Assembly (NCBI RefSeq): GCF_038006205.1
Contig: NZ_JBBOUU010000001.1
Span: 3,910,001-3,974,000 of the forward strand
DNA: 64,000 nt
Source: Solibacillus sp. FSL R7-0668
GTDB taxonomy: Bacteria; Bacillota; Bacilli; Bacillales_A; Planococcaceae
Direction of reading: 5' to 3'
Part shown: piece by piece, positions 9,000 through 19,214 of the stretch
Layout of the letters: each line of letters starts with the position of its first letter
How positions within the stretch are numbered: the stretch's first letter is position 1
The notes under the pieces: generated by a model
The model's input: only the letters and a program-made list of their open reading frames with translations
Told to the model about the DNA's origin: nothing
The model's database searches: none
Position numbers and translations under genes: made by a program

Positions 9000-9983
9000 C
9001 TATTGTTTCGCTGCTTCAAAAATCGCTTGATGTTGTTGTAATAGCTCTACTGTTAATGTTGTTGCCCATTTCTTTAAGTAAGCAGGCTCGTCGCTTACCG
9101 ATTCCCCTTCATATAAAGCTACTGGGTATTGTGTTAGTAATTGTACACGTGCTTCATTGGCAATTGTTAAGGCGATTTCTTGGGCTTTCTGTTCTTTTTC
9201 ATCGTCTTCCTTATCAATTACTGCCACAGACTCTACTAACGAATAATTGCCCTCAATCGGATCAATCGTATCAATTGGTAGGCCCTCTTCCTTTGCATCA
9301 ATTGCTTGTGCTCGAAGACCAAATCCAATTGGCACCTCACCTGTTTTTACTTTTTTAATGGGACCAGAGCCTGAGCTTTCTAAATGTGGCCCGACATTTT
9401 GAATTAAATCGGCTAAAATTTGCTGCCCTTCCTGTTCGCCGTACTCAGCAATGACTGCTTGTACAAGTAGCCAGCCGGTAGACGAATCCATAATATTGGG
9501 AATCGAAATTAAATTTTTATATTGGGGATTCGTTAAATCCTTGATAGATGTTGGTGTATCTAGCCCTTTTTGCGCTAGCATCTCGGTATTAATGAAAATC
9601 GAGCCGACGTTCCCTAAAATCGGTAATTGGACATTCGACATCTCATCGATTAAGGCTTGTGAGGACGTTAAATCAAGAAACATCTCATGCTGTGCGTCCG
9701 CGCTATCGATATAATAAGAAGCCATCGTTACGACATCTGCTTCGATAGATTTTCCTTCAGCTAATAATTTCCCACCAAGCTCTGAAGTCCCCACAGATTG
9801 AATAATGTACTCTCCTTCAAAGCCCTTCTCATTTAGCGTATTTTGCATCACTTCAATCGCTTCATCATCTGCATTGGAATAAATGATAACTTGATCATTT
9901 GAATTTGCACTACTACTGCCACATGCAGCTAATACAATTGCAGAACTTGCTACTGTTAAAAATCCCATTGCTTTTTTATTCAT
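9000..9983 (-). CDS. ABC transporter substrate-binding lipoprotein for 2-aminoethylphosphonate
   Basis: A 327-aa extracellular solute-binding protein with lipobox VLAACG after a short signal peptide. The fold is that of the iron/aminoethylphosphonate-binding group (VIIYSNADDEAIEV near the mature N-terminus). The ligand is inferred from the phnWX genes directly downstream and the permease/ATPase upstream. It follows the permease by 4 nt. Homologues are often annotated as PhnS-like. Confidence 0.88.
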   Translation of the reverse strand: MNKKAMGFLTVASSAIVLAACGSSSANSNDQVIIYSNADDEAIEVMQNTLNEKGFEGEYIIQSVGTSELGGKLLAEGKSIEADVVTMASYYIDSADAQHEMFLDLTSSQALIDEMSNVQLPILGNVGSIFINTEMLAQKGLDTPTSIKDLTNPQYKNLISIPNIMDSSTGWLLVQAVIAEYGEQEGQQILADLIQNVGPHLESSGSGPIKKVKTGEVPIGFGLRAQAIDAKEEGLPIDTIDPIEGNYSLVESVAVIDKEDDEKEQKAQEIALTIANEARVQLLTQYPVALYEGESVSDEPAYLKKWATTLTVELLQQHQAIFEAAKQ

Positions 9984-9987
9984 TTCT

Positions 9988-11607
9988 TTAACCCCTTTTC
10001 GATTGTCGGTTTATATAGAACTCACAAACTACTTTTACCAAAATATTTGTTACTAAAATAAATAAAGAGAGAATAAAAATTTCATTGAACTTTGAAAAAT
10101 GCTGCAACTCCTTAATCTTTGTTGATACTAATACCGTGTGGGTTGTAACTAAGAAAATCACACCACTTACCGTTACCATTGCGTTAATGAAGTAATAGCT
10201 AAAGACTTCAATTAAAGTTTTTTTGACATTTGGCAAGATAATGCGGTAAATCGTTTTTAGCCAACTATCACGCAGTAAAGCACCTGTTACTTCCCAAGAT
10301 GGATCCATTTTTTGTAGCGCATTTTTTACCATTAAAAACGGCGTAGTAAAGAAGTGGATAATTGTATACGCAATAATGATGAAAAATGTGCCCTTTAAAC
10401 TGCTATTATTAAAGAAAAACAAATAGCCTAAGCCTAAAACCATACCTGGTACTGCATTTGTTATCATCGCCATTACATCAAAGGCTTGGCGACTTTTTAA
10501 TTTCGTACGCGCACTAAGCAGCCCGGCAACAAATGCAAGGACGACCCCAACAAGCGCTGTACCTATCGCAACAAGCAATGAATTTCTATAGACATTCATC
10601 AGCTCTGGCATTTGAATAACGGCTTGGAAATGTGCCAGTGTAAAGTCAAAATCAAATGGATACGCGGTCGTAAACGGTACTATAATAAGTGGTGTAAATA
10701 CCGCTATTAAAGCCAGCACTACGATTACACTACCTGAACCAAACAGCACTGTTTTCGTTGTTGAAGCAAATGCCACTTGCTGTGATAAGGATTTATAGGA
10801 GACATTGCCTCTTTCTAAAATTCCCATCATGATCATCCCTAGAACGGCCGGCGCTAGCATAGCCATTGAAATAACTGCCCCTTGCGAGAAGCTCGGAATG
10901 GAACCAAGCATTGTTTGATACAGTGTCGTAGCAATTACGTCATATGTGCCCCCCACGGAAGCCGGTATCCCATAATCGGTGAAGCTTAGGATAAAAGCCA
11001 ATATAAAGGCGCCACCAATCGGGCTCAGCATAGGACGTAAAATCGTATGATAAAATCGACGCCATTTACCATCTCCCATTAAATGCGACACAATAATAAA
11101 TCGGTGATCCATATACTGCATTGCATTATGCATCAGTAAAAATGCAGCTGGTAATGTGTAAAGTACATAGCCGATAACTAAGCCGTTAAAGCCGTAAATC
11201 GTAAATAGCGGCTGACCAAATAGACGGCTGAAAATCCCTTGATTACCAAATGCATAAATTAACACAAAGCCATACGTAATTGTCGGAAGCAGCATCGGCA
11301 AGGTCACACCAAGCCGAATGAATTTCTTAATTGGCTTTGCAACATTTGTAAAGTGAACCGTATAGGCTAATAAAAATGCAAGAACGGTTGTAATGACCGC
11401 TGCAATTGTTGATACCCATACACTATTGAAAAAAGCCTCTTTGAACTTCCCGCTTGTTAAAGCTTGTTCATAATTATGTAATGTCCAGCCATCCACTCCT
11501 TCAAATGATTTCACAACAACTGCCCCTAATGGTAATGCTAAAAAGAATATAAAAATGACTAGCCATATTATTGATAGGCCACGCATTAACATCGTTGGTT
11601 TAAGCAT
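9988..11607 (-). CDS. Fused two-domain ABC permease for 2-aminoethylphosphonate
   Basis: A 539-aa permease with two binding-protein-dependent transport domains in one chain, about 12 membrane segments. The two EAA-like loops are around [19 protein letters not shown] and [18 protein letters not shown]. The true start is placed at the ATG overlapping the ATPase stop by 8 nt; the longer reading would extend 32 codons into the ATPase gene in another frame and adds no membrane segment. Fused permeases are usual in this transporter type. Confidence 0.9.
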   Translation of the reverse strand: MLKPTMLMRGLSIIWLVIFIFFLALPLGAVVVKSFEGVDGWTLHNYEQALTSGKFKEAFFNSVWVSTIAAVITTVLAFLLAYTVHFTNVAKPIKKFIRLGVTLPMLLPTITYGFVLIYAFGNQGIFSRLFGQPLFTIYGFNGLVIGYVLYTLPAAFLLMHNAMQYMDHRFIIVSHLMGDGKWRRFYHTILRPMLSPIGGAFILAFILSFTDYGIPASVGGTYDVIATTLYQTMLGSIPSFSQGAVISMAMLAPAVLGMIMMGILERGNVSYKSLSQQVAFASTTKTVLFGSGSVIVVLALIAVFTPLIIVPFTTAYPFDFDFTLAHFQAVIQMPELMNVYRNSLLVAIGTALVGVVLAFVAGLLSARTKLKSRQAFDVMAMITNAVPGMVLGLGYLFFFNNSSLKGTFFIIIAYTIIHFFTTPFLMVKNALQKMDPSWEVTGALLRDSWLKTIYRIILPNVKKTLIEVFSYYFINAMVTVSGVIFLVTTHTVLVSTKIKELQHFSKFNEIFILSLFILVTNILVKVVCEFYINRQSKRG

Positions 11608-12352
11608 GCTGTTCACCAAATAAACGATATATATTTTGACGCTTAACGCGGAGTTGTTGCAGGATGAAGTTTTCAATAAATTCATTTGCCGGTTCATTAA
11701 CAATTTCTACGGGACTCCCACATTGTGCGATATGTCCATCGTTTAATATGACCACTTGATCGGATAAGGTTAACGCCTCTTCTGGATCATGCGTGACGAT
11801 AATTGTCGTTAAATTAAATTCCCTTGAAATCGACTGAATGCGCTCTTTTATCGTTTCTTTAATGACACCGTCTAAGGCACTTAATGGCTCGTCCATTAAT
11901 AAAATATCGGGCTGCATAACGAGTGTTCGTGCAATGGAAACACGCTGCTTTTGACCACCTGATAGCTCATGTACCTTCTTTTTTAAATGAGGGCTAAGCT
12001 CTAAAAATTCAATATATTCTTGGACACTATTTTCATCGATATCCTTCTTTTGATTGCGCAAGCCGTAAATAATATTGTCGTATGCATTTAAATGAGGAAA
12101 CAAGGCAAAATCTTGAAAGACAATATTGAAGCCACGATCTTGCATCGGCTTTTGGCTAATATCCACGCCATCCCAAATAATTTTTCCGCTCGATTGCTGC
12201 TCTAGCCCTAAAATAATATTTAGTAGGGTTGTTTTCCCACAGCCACTCGGTCCTAGAAGCGACATGATCTGTCCTTTTGGTAATGTTAAATGAATGTCCT
12301 TTAAAACATCCTTCGTTCCAAAGCTTTTTTTAATTTGTTGAAGTTCAAGCAC
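11600..12352 (-). CDS. ABC transporter ATP-binding protein for 2-aminoethylphosphonate
   Basis: A 250-aa ABC ATPase with Walker [13 protein letters not shown], signature [15 protein letters not shown], Walker [13 protein letters not shown] and the switch His in [11 protein letters not shown]. It is the first gene of the five-gene phn operon (ATPase, permease, binding protein, phnW, phnX). The start codon is GTG after AGGGGTGA. It energises uptake by the fused permease; the substrate is inferred from the operon. Confidence 0.92.
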   Translation of the reverse strand: MLELQQIKKSFGTKDVLKDIHLTLPKGQIMSLLGPSGCGKTTLLNIILGLEQQSSGKIIWDGVDISQKPMQDRGFNIVFQDFALFPHLNAYDNIIYGLRNQKKDIDENSVQEYIEFLELSPHLKKKVHELSGGQKQRVSIARTLVMQPDILLMDEPLSALDGVIKETIKERIQSISREFNLTTIIVTHDPEEALTLSDQVVILNDGHIAQCGSPVEIVNEPANEFIENFILQQLRVKRQNIYRLFGEQHA

Positions 12353-12379
12353 TTACGTCACCCCTTCTTGATTACCCTC

Positions 12380-12445
12380 AGTATAAAAGTGAATTGTAAA
12401 TTTACATGCAAGTATTTCGTAAACATGCGTAAATGCTGCGTAAAT
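12380..12445. promoter_or_regulatory. Operator-like repeats between the phn operon and its regulator
   Basis: The 157-bp divergent spacer holds a perfect palindrome TGTAAATTTACA at 12395-12406 and three CGTAAA repeats starting at 12418, 12428 and 12439, about one helical turn apart. A possible minus-strand -10 (TATACT, 12380-12385) lies beside the palindrome. This is a plausible DeoR-type operator; no protein contact is proven. Confidence 0.5.
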
Positions 12446-12509
12446 TTTCATTAACTTCTGACAAACTGTTGACCACCTTTGATATAGTAAAAAAAGAGGA
12501 GTGATGTAG

Positions 12510-13277
12510 ATGTATCCGGTAGAACGTCAACAAAAAATTATGGAAATCGTTCGAGCAAAGCAAGTTGTCAAACATATTGAGCTAACAGAAGCGCTTCAAA
12601 TTTCAATGGAAACATTACGTCGAGATATCCAAATACTGGTACAACAAGGGCTCGTTGAAAAGTTTTACGGGGGCATTAGGGAAGCTGAGCAATCATTAAC
12701 CGAAACATTAATTGAGCAACGTATGATCAGTCAGTTAGACGAAAAAATAGCAATTGCTCATGAATGTGCGGCTTTAATTGAAGAAGGCGATTGTATTTTT
12801 TTAGATAGTGGTTCCACAACTTTTCAAATTGCAAAATTCATTCGTACGATGAAAAATATCACCGTCATTACCAACTCGTTGCCCATTGCAATTGAATTAT
12901 TACAAACTTCTGTTGAGATTATTTTAATGGGAGGAAAGATTCGTCATTCCGAAAAATCGATCATTGCCTATGACTTTTTGCTTCAATATGACCAACTCAA
13001 TATTTCGAAGGCCTTTATTTGTACAAGTGGAATTTCTTTAAAAAGTGGCTTATCTGATTTTAGCTTTGAAGAGGTTTTAACGAGACGCAACATTGTTCGG
13101 ATTGCACAAACAACCTATGTTGTAGCCGATCATACGAAATTCGAGCGAGATGTTGCTATTAAAATTTGTCCACTCACGGATGTTGACCACATAATTACGG
13201 ATGCTAGATTAAATGATGCGATTTTTAAACAATATCAACAGGTAGGGATTCCTGTGCAGCGCGTCGCTTTAACTTAA
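12510..13277 (+). CDS. DeoR-family transcriptional regulator of the phn operon
   Basis: A 255-aa regulator. Residues 1-55 form the DeoR winged helix with MYPVERQQKIMEIV and METLRRDIQILVQQGLVEKFYGG. The C-terminal sensor domain has the sugar-phosphate isomerase-like GDCIFLDSGSTTFQIA loop. It is transcribed divergently from the phn operon, the usual sign of local control. The ligand is probably a pathway intermediate, but this is inference. GAGGAGTGATGTAG precedes the ATG. Confidence 0.88.
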   Translation: MYPVERQQKIMEIVRAKQVVKHIELTEALQISMETLRRDIQILVQQGLVEKFYGGIREAEQSLTETLIEQRMISQLDEKIAIAHECAALIEEGDCIFLDSGSTTFQIAKFIRTMKNITVITNSLPIAIELLQTSVEIILMGGKIRHSEKSIIAYDFLLQYDQLNISKAFICTSGISLKSGLSDFSFEEVLTRRNIVRIAQTTYVVADHTKFERDVAIKICPLTDVDHIITDARLNDAIFKQYQQVGIPVQRVALT

Positions 13278-13281
13278 TAGA

Positions 13282-13326
13282 AGCCCCGAAATCGCTGATT
13301 AAACAGCATTTTCGGGGCTCCTTTTT
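13282..13326. terminator. Bidirectional terminator between deoR and cotD
   Basis: Strong stem AGCCCCGAAA...TTTCGGGGCT followed by CTTTTT on the + strand. It lies between convergent genes. Confidence 0.8.
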
Positions 13327-13660
13327 ACCAACCTCTACGTTTTGAACAATTACAGCCTCTTGGTCTAAATGGTGTTCCGCACATTGTATTTGTTTCAAAA
13401 CATTCGTTAATTACAGACTCCGTATGTGGGAAATAATGCTGATTATTAATGCAATGTTGATTCACCGTTGTTAAATGTGAAGGGTGGATGTATGGTACGA
13501 CTGTATTTATCACATTTCGCTGAACATATTGTTGTGTTGGTGATACGCGTTGTTGCTCAAATTGTGTAGGTCCCATCTGCGTTGGTAATTCCTGATAACC
13601 ACCCGGTAGATTTTGCCCTGCATTACCGCCCCAAAAATCCTGCCTGTTTCGATTGACCAA
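13325..13660 (-). CDS. cotD: CotD-family spore coat protein
   Basis: A 111-aa protein whose middle matches CotD: VVPYIHPSHLTTVNQH followed by HYFPHTES. The tail is rich in Cys and Arg (CGTPFRPRGCNCSKRRG), as expected for a cross-linked coat component. The start appears to be TTG after AAGGAGAAAGGAAG. Monocistronic, and so probably under mother-cell sporulation control, though no sigma site was verified. It marks the host as a spore former. Confidence 0.85.
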   Translation of the reverse strand: MVNRNRQDFWGGNAGQNLPGGYQELPTQMGPTQFEQQRVSPTQQYVQRNVINTVVPYIHPSHLTTVNQHCINNQHYFPHTESVINECFETNTMCGTPFRPRGCNCSKRRGW

Positions 13661-13844
13661 TATTATCTTCCTTTCTCCTTAGGATTGTGTCTTTATTAAC
13701 ATATGATAGATAACAAAAAGGAACTATTTTCTTGCCTATTATGGGAACTTATTATTTAAGATTTTGCTTGTTTGTGGTTTTCTAATCGCCCACCGAACAT
13801 TAGCAATTGCCAAAATTCAATCGATTGAAGGAATTCCTTGAATA

Positions 13845-13885
13845 ACAAAAAGCCCTCTATCTGATTAAGCTCCAGATAGGGGGCA
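13845..13885 (-). terminator. Terminator of the 80-aa hydrophilic protein gene
   Basis: Stem GCCCCCTATCTG/CAGATAGAGGGC and a TTTTTG tail in the minus direction, 55 bp past the stop of the upstream small gene. Confidence 0.75.
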
Positions 13886-13939
13886 CATTATATAGCAAAA
13901 CGAACTAAACATCTTATTATATTAGGCCTTTACATGCTC

Positions 13940-14182
13940 TTACTTAAAGCTATCTTTTCTATTCTGAAAAGCCTTTTCTTCTTTAATTTGCTTTTCCATT
14001 TGATTAATTGCCGTTCTGCGACGCGCATTTTTGTCCTTTAAATTTTCTCGCTCCTCAGGAAAGGCAAATTCCATACCCATTTCAGCGTCGTCTATATTTT
14101 CCTTTGTATTTTCAATCATCTTTCCGAGACTTAACGCATTTTTTGATTTATTTTTCGATCCTTGTCGCTTTGAATTTTCCAT
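13940..14182 (-). CDS. Small hydrophilic protein of unknown function
   Basis: An 80-aa, highly charged protein (many Lys, Glu, Asn) without Cys or membrane segment. It may be a small spore or stress protein, but no named family is recognised. The reading frame is supported by AGGTAAC just upstream of ATG and a terminator downstream. Monocistronic. Confidence 0.6.
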   Translation of the reverse strand: MENSKRQGSKNKSKNALSLGKMIENTKENIDDAEMGMEFAFPEERENLKDKNARRRTAINQMEKQIKEEKAFQNRKDSFK

Positions 14183-14320
14183 ATGTTACCTCCACCTTCA
14201 ATATTAGATTGCCTTATTAGTTTGTTTTTCTTGGTTTTAATTATTCAGCAAAATAATTTTCAAATGAAGGAAATCCATATTCAATTTAAATTTTTTTCAC
14301 ATGAAACGCACTTTCTTTAT

Positions 14321-15997
14321 TTATGATTTCTTAGACGAACCATCATTTAAATAAACCTGACCATCTTTATAAATCATTTGTTCTGGGTAACGAAGATTAA
14401 TTACCGCGTCTTGCAGCTCTTGTGCAGGGGCACGCGTTAAGAGGGACACAATGATATTCGTTGCAAAGGCAGCCGTCGCACCGAAAATACCTGCGCCTGT
14501 ATCAATAATTCCTAGTATCGTAAAGCCAGCATATTTGGCACTGAAAATATAAAGGAGCGTTACAGATAAACCGACTACCAAACCAGCAATTGTTCCTTTT
14601 GCATTCGCCCGCTTCCACCAAACACCTAGTACAAGTGCCGGGAAGAAGGTGCCACTAGCAAGTGCAAATGCCCACGCAACAATTTGGGTAATGGCTCCAG
14701 GTGGGTTGAGTGCAATAATTCCAGCTAGAAGTGTTGCGAAAATAATCGAAACACGCCCTACAAATAAGCGTCTACGTTCAGTTGCCTGTGGATTGATGAT
14801 ACGGTAATAAATATCATGTGCAAATGAAGAAGAAATCGAAATCATTAAGCCGCCTGCTGTTGATAATGCAGCCGCCATCGCACCCGCTGCAACGAGCCCA
14901 ATAACAAATACGCCTAGATTGGCAATTTCAGGTGTCGCCATTACAACAATGTCATTGGCAATCTTAAGTTCAGCCCATTGAAGGACGCCATCACCATTCG
15001 TATCGGCGATCATTAATTTTCCAGTATCAATCCATGATTGAGTCCAAGCAGGCAAATTGGCAATTTTACTACCTGCTACTTCTGTCATTAAAATAAAACG
15101 CGCAAAGGCTGCATATGCGGGAGCACTAAAATACAAAAGACCGATAAAAATTAACGCCCATGCACCTGACCAACGAGCGGCTTTCATTGTGCCTACTGTA
15201 TAGAAGCGCACAATAACATGCGGAAGTCCGGCTGTACCACACATTAATGTAAACATAAGCGCTAAAAACTGCCATTTCGTTCCGTTTGTAAAAGGCGCAA
15301 AGTATTCTGAAATACCGAGCTCTCGGTCCAGTTCGCCCATTTTCGATACAATTTCACCATAAGAAATCCACGGTAACGGATTACTCGTTAAATGTAAGGA
15401 CATAAAGATTACCGGCACTAAATACGCAATAATTAAAATGATATATTGGGCCACCTGTGTCCACGTAATTCCCTTCATCCCACCAAATGCAGCATAAAAG
15501 GCAATTAGCACAACACCAATCATTGTCCCAATTTTGGCATCGATTTCAAAAAGTCGACCGATAACAACACCAGAGCCTGAAAGCTGTCCAATTGAATAGG
15601 TGAAACTAATAATAATGGTACAAATGGCAGCTATGATAAGCGCAGTCTTACTATTAAAACGGTCCCCAATAAATTCAGGTACAGTAAATCGGCCAAACTT
15701 TCGAAGCTGAGGTGCGAGTAATATCGTTAAAAATAGATAACCGCCTGTCCATCCCATAATATAGGCTAACCCATCATAGCCGAGTAGCATGATGGTACCC
15801 GCCATTCCAATAAAGGACGCGGCGCTCATCCAGTCTGCCCCGATGGCCATCCCGTTAAAAATAGGAGGGACACCACGACCCGCAACATAGAAATCAGACG
15901 TTTGCTTTGCCGTATTAAAAACAGCAATCCCAATGTATAAGGCAAATGTACATAATATAATGACCAGTGATACTAAAAATTGACTATCCATATACAA
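14321..15997 (-). CDS. Sodium:solute symporter (SSS family, VC2705/ActP-like)
   Basis: A 558-aa permease with about 13 membrane segments and the SSS landmarks DFYVAGRGVPP near residue 36, GADWMSAASFIGMAG near 55 and RFTVPEFIGDRF near 105. It is the large subunit of a two-part symporter: the DUF4212 gene lies 10 nt upstream. The substrate is probably a short organic acid such as acetate, which is inference. An EF-hand-like loop DTNGDGVLQWAE near residues 328-341 lies in a soluble stretch between membrane segments. Confidence 0.88.
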   Translation of the reverse strand: MYMDSQFLVSLVIILCTFALYIGIAVFNTAKQTSDFYVAGRGVPPIFNGMAIGADWMSAASFIGMAGTIMLLGYDGLAYIMGWTGGYLFLTILLAPQLRKFGRFTVPEFIGDRFNSKTALIIAAICTIIISFTYSIGQLSGSGVVIGRLFEIDAKIGTMIGVVLIAFYAAFGGMKGITWTQVAQYIILIIAYLVPVIFMSLHLTSNPLPWISYGEIVSKMGELDRELGISEYFAPFTNGTKWQFLALMFTLMCGTAGLPHVIVRFYTVGTMKAARWSGAWALIFIGLLYFSAPAYAAFARFILMTEVAGSKIANLPAWTQSWIDTGKLMIADTNGDGVLQWAELKIANDIVVMATPEIANLGVFVIGLVAAGAMAAALSTAGGLMISISSSFAHDIYYRIINPQATERRRLFVGRVSIIFATLLAGIIALNPPGAITQIVAWAFALASGTFFPALVLGVWWKRANAKGTIAGLVVGLSVTLLYIFSAKYAGFTILGIIDTGAGIFGATAAFATNIIVSLLTRAPAQELQDAVINLRYPEQMIYKDGQVYLNDGSSKKS

Positions 15998-16007
15998 CCT
16001 CCCTCCA

Positions 16008-16310
16008 TTAGTGCTCTACCATACTCTTTGAACCGATTTCTTGATTTCGTGCATCATCAATCCCATATTTTTTATCAATTGCATCCCCGACGATGGCATT
16101 TACAAACAGTAAAACAATAAAGCTCAATAACGCGCCGATTGCCCCCATAAAATAGTGGAATGGGAACCCTAAAAACTGTACATGTGTTAATGAATCCGCA
16201 AACGCTACCACCCCATAAGAAACAAGAAACCATATTGCGAAATAAATGATCATATACGTATTTTTCTCACGGAAATAAGCATCAGCCACTTTTTTGTCAA
16301 TCTTTTTCAT
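16008..16310 (-). CDS. DUF4212 small subunit of sodium:solute symporter
   Basis: A 100-aa protein with two membrane helices (about residues 20-42 and 52-75), matching the DUF4212 symporter small-subunit family. This subunit pairs almost always with VC2705-type SSS permeases. It is 10 nt upstream of the permease gene and co-transcribed. Confidence 0.88.
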   Translation of the reverse strand: MKKIDKKVADAYFREKNTYMIIYFAIWFLVSYGVVAFADSLTHVQFLGFPFHYFMGAIGALLSFIVLLFVNAIVGDAIDKKYGIDDARNQEIGSKSMVEH

Positions 16311-16333
16311 ACAGACCTCCTTTCTTCAAAAAT

Positions 16334-16510
16334 CTACCTCAAATTAAAAATAAATTGCAGCGTTTCCTTTAAAGGAAGCGGGACTAATACGATCTTAACA
16401 AGCATTAACATCATGAGCGCCATCACAGGAAAGGTGAGAATAATGAAACGTTTTTTGATAAGTGCAACAGCCAAACAACCAATAGCGAATACGATAAAAA
16501 ATAGCAGCAA
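16334..16510 (-). CDS. Possible 58-aa membrane protein upstream of the symporter operon
   Basis: A short ORF with TTG start (16508-16510) behind AGGTGG, and stop TAG at 16334. It encodes two hydrophobic stretches separated by IKKRF, ending with LKETLQFIFNLR. It lies 24 nt before the DUF4212 gene. The hydrophobic profile and spacing look coding, but no family is recognised and the start codon is weak. Confidence 0.4.
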   Translation of the reverse strand: MLLFFIVFAIGCLAVALIKKRFIILTFPVMALMMLMLVKIVLVPLPLKETLQFIFNLR

Positions 16511-16633
16511 CGAACCACCACCTATAGGGTTAATTTTTTTAATGTATGTTGAAAGTGCACAAGATAAAACGACTATTTAATAAAAAAATTGTTAATATAA
16601 CGAGATTAAAAGAAATCCAAATGGCTAATTATC

Positions 16634-16680
16634 AAAAAAAAAAACAGCATCCTCCATATAATCTGGAGAATACTGTCTGT
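16634..16680 (-). terminator. Terminator of the SIMPL gene
   Basis: Stem CAGTATTCTCCA/TGGAGGATGCTG and ten T in the minus direction, 80 bp past the SIMPL stop. Confidence 0.8.
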
Positions 16681-16758
16681 AATTTCTATTGTGCCTAATT
16701 CAGCAATGATTTTCTAAAGCATGAAGGACAACGCGATTCTTCTCGAAAAAGAGGCCTT

Positions 16759-17409
16759 TTAGTATCGAAATGTCACACGTACAGAAGCTTGAATAGCCAT
16801 TGTCCCCTGTGCAATAGGTGTCATCATTTCTCGATTACTCAGTTGAGCACTATAGGGAATAGGTGCATTATGCTGGCTCTCCTCAATCATTTCGATTGGT
16901 ATCGGGTCTAAAGCTATACGCATTGTTTCTGCCATCGTTTTGGCCTTCTCTATTGCATTAATCAGTGCCATTTGAAGAGCCCTTTGATAGTAGGCATCTG
17001 AATCTTCTATTTTAAACTGGATAGACGAAACATGATTTGCCCCATTTTGTATCGCAGTATCAATCACCGTACCAGCTCGACTAATATCGGCGATTTGAAC
17101 CGTAATTGCATTTTGTACCTCAAAGCCTCTGAACACCTGTCTGCCCTCAATATAATCGTAGTTTGGCGAAATCGTATAAACTGTTGTTTGAATGGCCTCT
17201 CTTGGAATATTTAACGCCACAAGTGAACCAATAACGCGATTCATGATGATAGCATTTTCTTGCTGCGCTTGACTGACATCCTTTCCTTCTGTACGCACTT
17301 CAATCAGAACTTGAGCGTAATCGGGCTGAGCATCTATTGCTCCATTCCCGGTCACAATGATTTCACGTGAAACAGAGGATGGTTGAATCCAATTTTGCGG
17401 ATGGTACAA
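16759..17409 (-). CDS. SIMPL (DUF541) domain protein
   Basis: A 216-aa protein covering one SIMPL domain: it begins SREIIVTGNGAIDAQPDYAQ and ends with the typical TPIAQGTMAIQASVRVTF strand. There is no clear signal peptide. Family members form oligomeric shells and are linked to stress and envelope, but the role in Bacillales is unclear. Monocistronic, with its own terminator. Confidence 0.85.
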   Translation of the reverse strand: MYHPQNWIQPSSVSREIIVTGNGAIDAQPDYAQVLIEVRTEGKDVSQAQQENAIIMNRVIGSLVALNIPREAIQTTVYTISPNYDYIEGRQVFRGFEVQNAITVQIADISRAGTVIDTAIQNGANHVSSIQFKIEDSDAYYQRALQMALINAIEKAKTMAETMRIALDPIPIEMIEESQHNAPIPYSAQLSNREMMTPIAQGTMAIQASVRVTFRY

Positions 17410-17591
17410 TGCACTCCGCCTTTCCTAGTATTGTTATTCCATATACTATGCGACTGAACGAAATGGTTGTTCCGAACTGGCTTTACTTTTTACCGAGATT
17501 AAAAAGAAAAGGTAGCGCTTATCTATTGCTAGCATCTTTTCTTCAATCACAATTGAATGATGTGCCCTTTGTATATGTAAAGTGTTGAACA

Positions 17592-19091
17592 TTATACTTG
17601 CCTTTGTAAATATTGTTCTTTAATTATTTTTTTATCCTCATACATACGCACATCGCAAGTATGATAGAGCTGCTCATAATCTACGCCATCTTCCTCAACA
17701 AAGGCAATGCCGAGGCTTGGTACAATTTCAATTTCGATATCATCCTGCTTATACAAGTTAACTTGGAATGTATGACGTACCTCGTTTATTTGCTGTAAAA
17801 ACTGTTCCTTCGATTCAAATTCCTCAAAAAACATGACAAATTCATCGCCACCTAAGCGTGCTAAAATATGTGGTCTTGGCAAATTTTCGCGGAAGCAATT
17901 GGCTGTAAAAACTAACACATTATCCCCTGTTTGATGACCATATGTATCATTGATTGCTTTAAAAAAGTTTAAATCACATATGATGAGTGCACTATCTTTT
18001 TTTACGTCCTGCGCCAACTTTCTTTTTACTTCCTCTTCAAAATAGGTACGATTATATATACCTGTTAGCACATCATGATAAGCCAAATGTTCATTTAAGC
18101 TTCTTCTCTGAAACTCTAATGTTACCTCATGTATCATACAATAATAATATGTTTCTTCTACCATCTTCACCTTAGAGGCATCCATCAAAACAATGTTCTC
18201 TATTCCATTTTCATCTAAATAAGTAATTCGATAACCTTTAATATATGATTCCGCATCTAAAAGAGTAAACAATTGATCTAAGACAGCTGGCTCATTCGTA
18301 TAGTTGAAATAATTTCGGAAATCCGTATGAAGCTTCATTTGGTAAACCTGTTTCCCTATCTCATTGACCTCTAGCACTCGCTTGTTTTTATCGAGGATAA
18401 CAATCGGTGTTGCTGAACTTTCCAAGAGGGCAGAATAACGCTTCACAGTACTCGGAATAATATTGGTCTTTACAAGTAAATAAGAAATGAGCGTACTTGA
18501 TAATGCTGTCAAAAATAACCCTGGCGTTGCTGGCAGCACATCCGTTAAATGACTCCAATCTAACTTCCAAAATGCGAGTCCTGTAAATGCAATTGCTATA
18601 AACGATAAGCATGCTTTAAAGAAGAACCGATATTCTTTTATTTTTGTATATTTATAGCCTGTATATAAAAGAAATAGTGTAACTGCCAACATTGCGATAT
18701 ATACAATAGCAAAGATTATTGCTTGACTTTCTAAAAAACCAACACCCAAAATCAACACTGGAAAACCATATAAAATATAGGGGATTAACGGCATTTTAAA
18801 AGGCTTTATAGTTTTTACAATGTCATATATTACGTGTATAGTAAGCGCAAAACTTAAATTGACGGCAAATAACACAATATAAAGCTGTAAAAAATGGCTA
18901 AATTCTATTGGCAAAAGTACGCGAATAAAATCAGCTGTATAGCCAATGGCACTACAAAAAATACTCGCTGCTACTAATTTGGCCCTTTTATAAGAATAGG
19001 ATCTGACCAATATATATGTACCTAAAATATATAAATAAATACTAGGTAAAATATACACCAGTACATAATGCATCACGATTTCTGTACTCAT
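17592..19091 (-). CDS. Membrane diguanylate cyclase (7TM-PAS-GGDEF)
   Basis: A 499-aa protein with seven or eight hydrophobic segments in residues 5-215 (7TMR-HisK type sensor), a PAS-like segment (about 220-330) and a C-terminal GGDEF domain starting LAYHDVLTGIYNRTYF. The active-site loop is intact (RLGGDEF), so synthesis of c-di-GMP from GTP is expected. No EAL domain is present. It was probably the native neighbour of rlmH before the island inserted. Confidence 0.88.
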   Translation of the reverse strand: MSTEIVMHYVLVYILPSIYLYILGTYILVRSYSYKRAKLVAASIFCSAIGYTADFIRVLLPIEFSHFLQLYIVLFAVNLSFALTIHVIYDIVKTIKPFKMPLIPYILYGFPVLILGVGFLESQAIIFAIVYIAMLAVTLFLLYTGYKYTKIKEYRFFFKACLSFIAIAFTGLAFWKLDWSHLTDVLPATPGLFLTALSSTLISYLLVKTNIIPSTVKRYSALLESSATPIVILDKNKRVLEVNEIGKQVYQMKLHTDFRNYFNYTNEPAVLDQLFTLLDAESYIKGYRITYLDENGIENIVLMDASKVKMVEETYYYCMIHEVTLEFQRRSLNEHLAYHDVLTGIYNRTYFEEEVKRKLAQDVKKDSALIICDLNFFKAINDTYGHQTGDNVLVFTANCFRENLPRPHILARLGGDEFVMFFEEFESKEQFLQQINEVRHTFQVNLYKQDDIEIEIVPSLGIAFVEEDGVDYEQLYHTCDVRMYEDKKIIKEQYLQRQV

Positions 19092-19214
19092 GCTACACCT
19101 CGTTTAACTAAATATGTAAAATAATCCTATTATAACAAGGTTTTAGTCAAAACGAAAGATATGTTATTTGCTAGTATATTGGCATTAAAGCATAAGCAAG
19201 ATTTTTATATAAAG

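Noticed and set aside
8500-9030. 176-aa + strand ORF
   Set aside because: Lies entirely opposite phnW, no recognisable domain, no ribosome site.
17367-17588. 73-aa + strand ORF between SIMPL and diguanylate cyclase genes
   Set aside because: Starts inside the SIMPL gene, no ribosome site, no recognisable motif. It could be revisited if transcripts are found.
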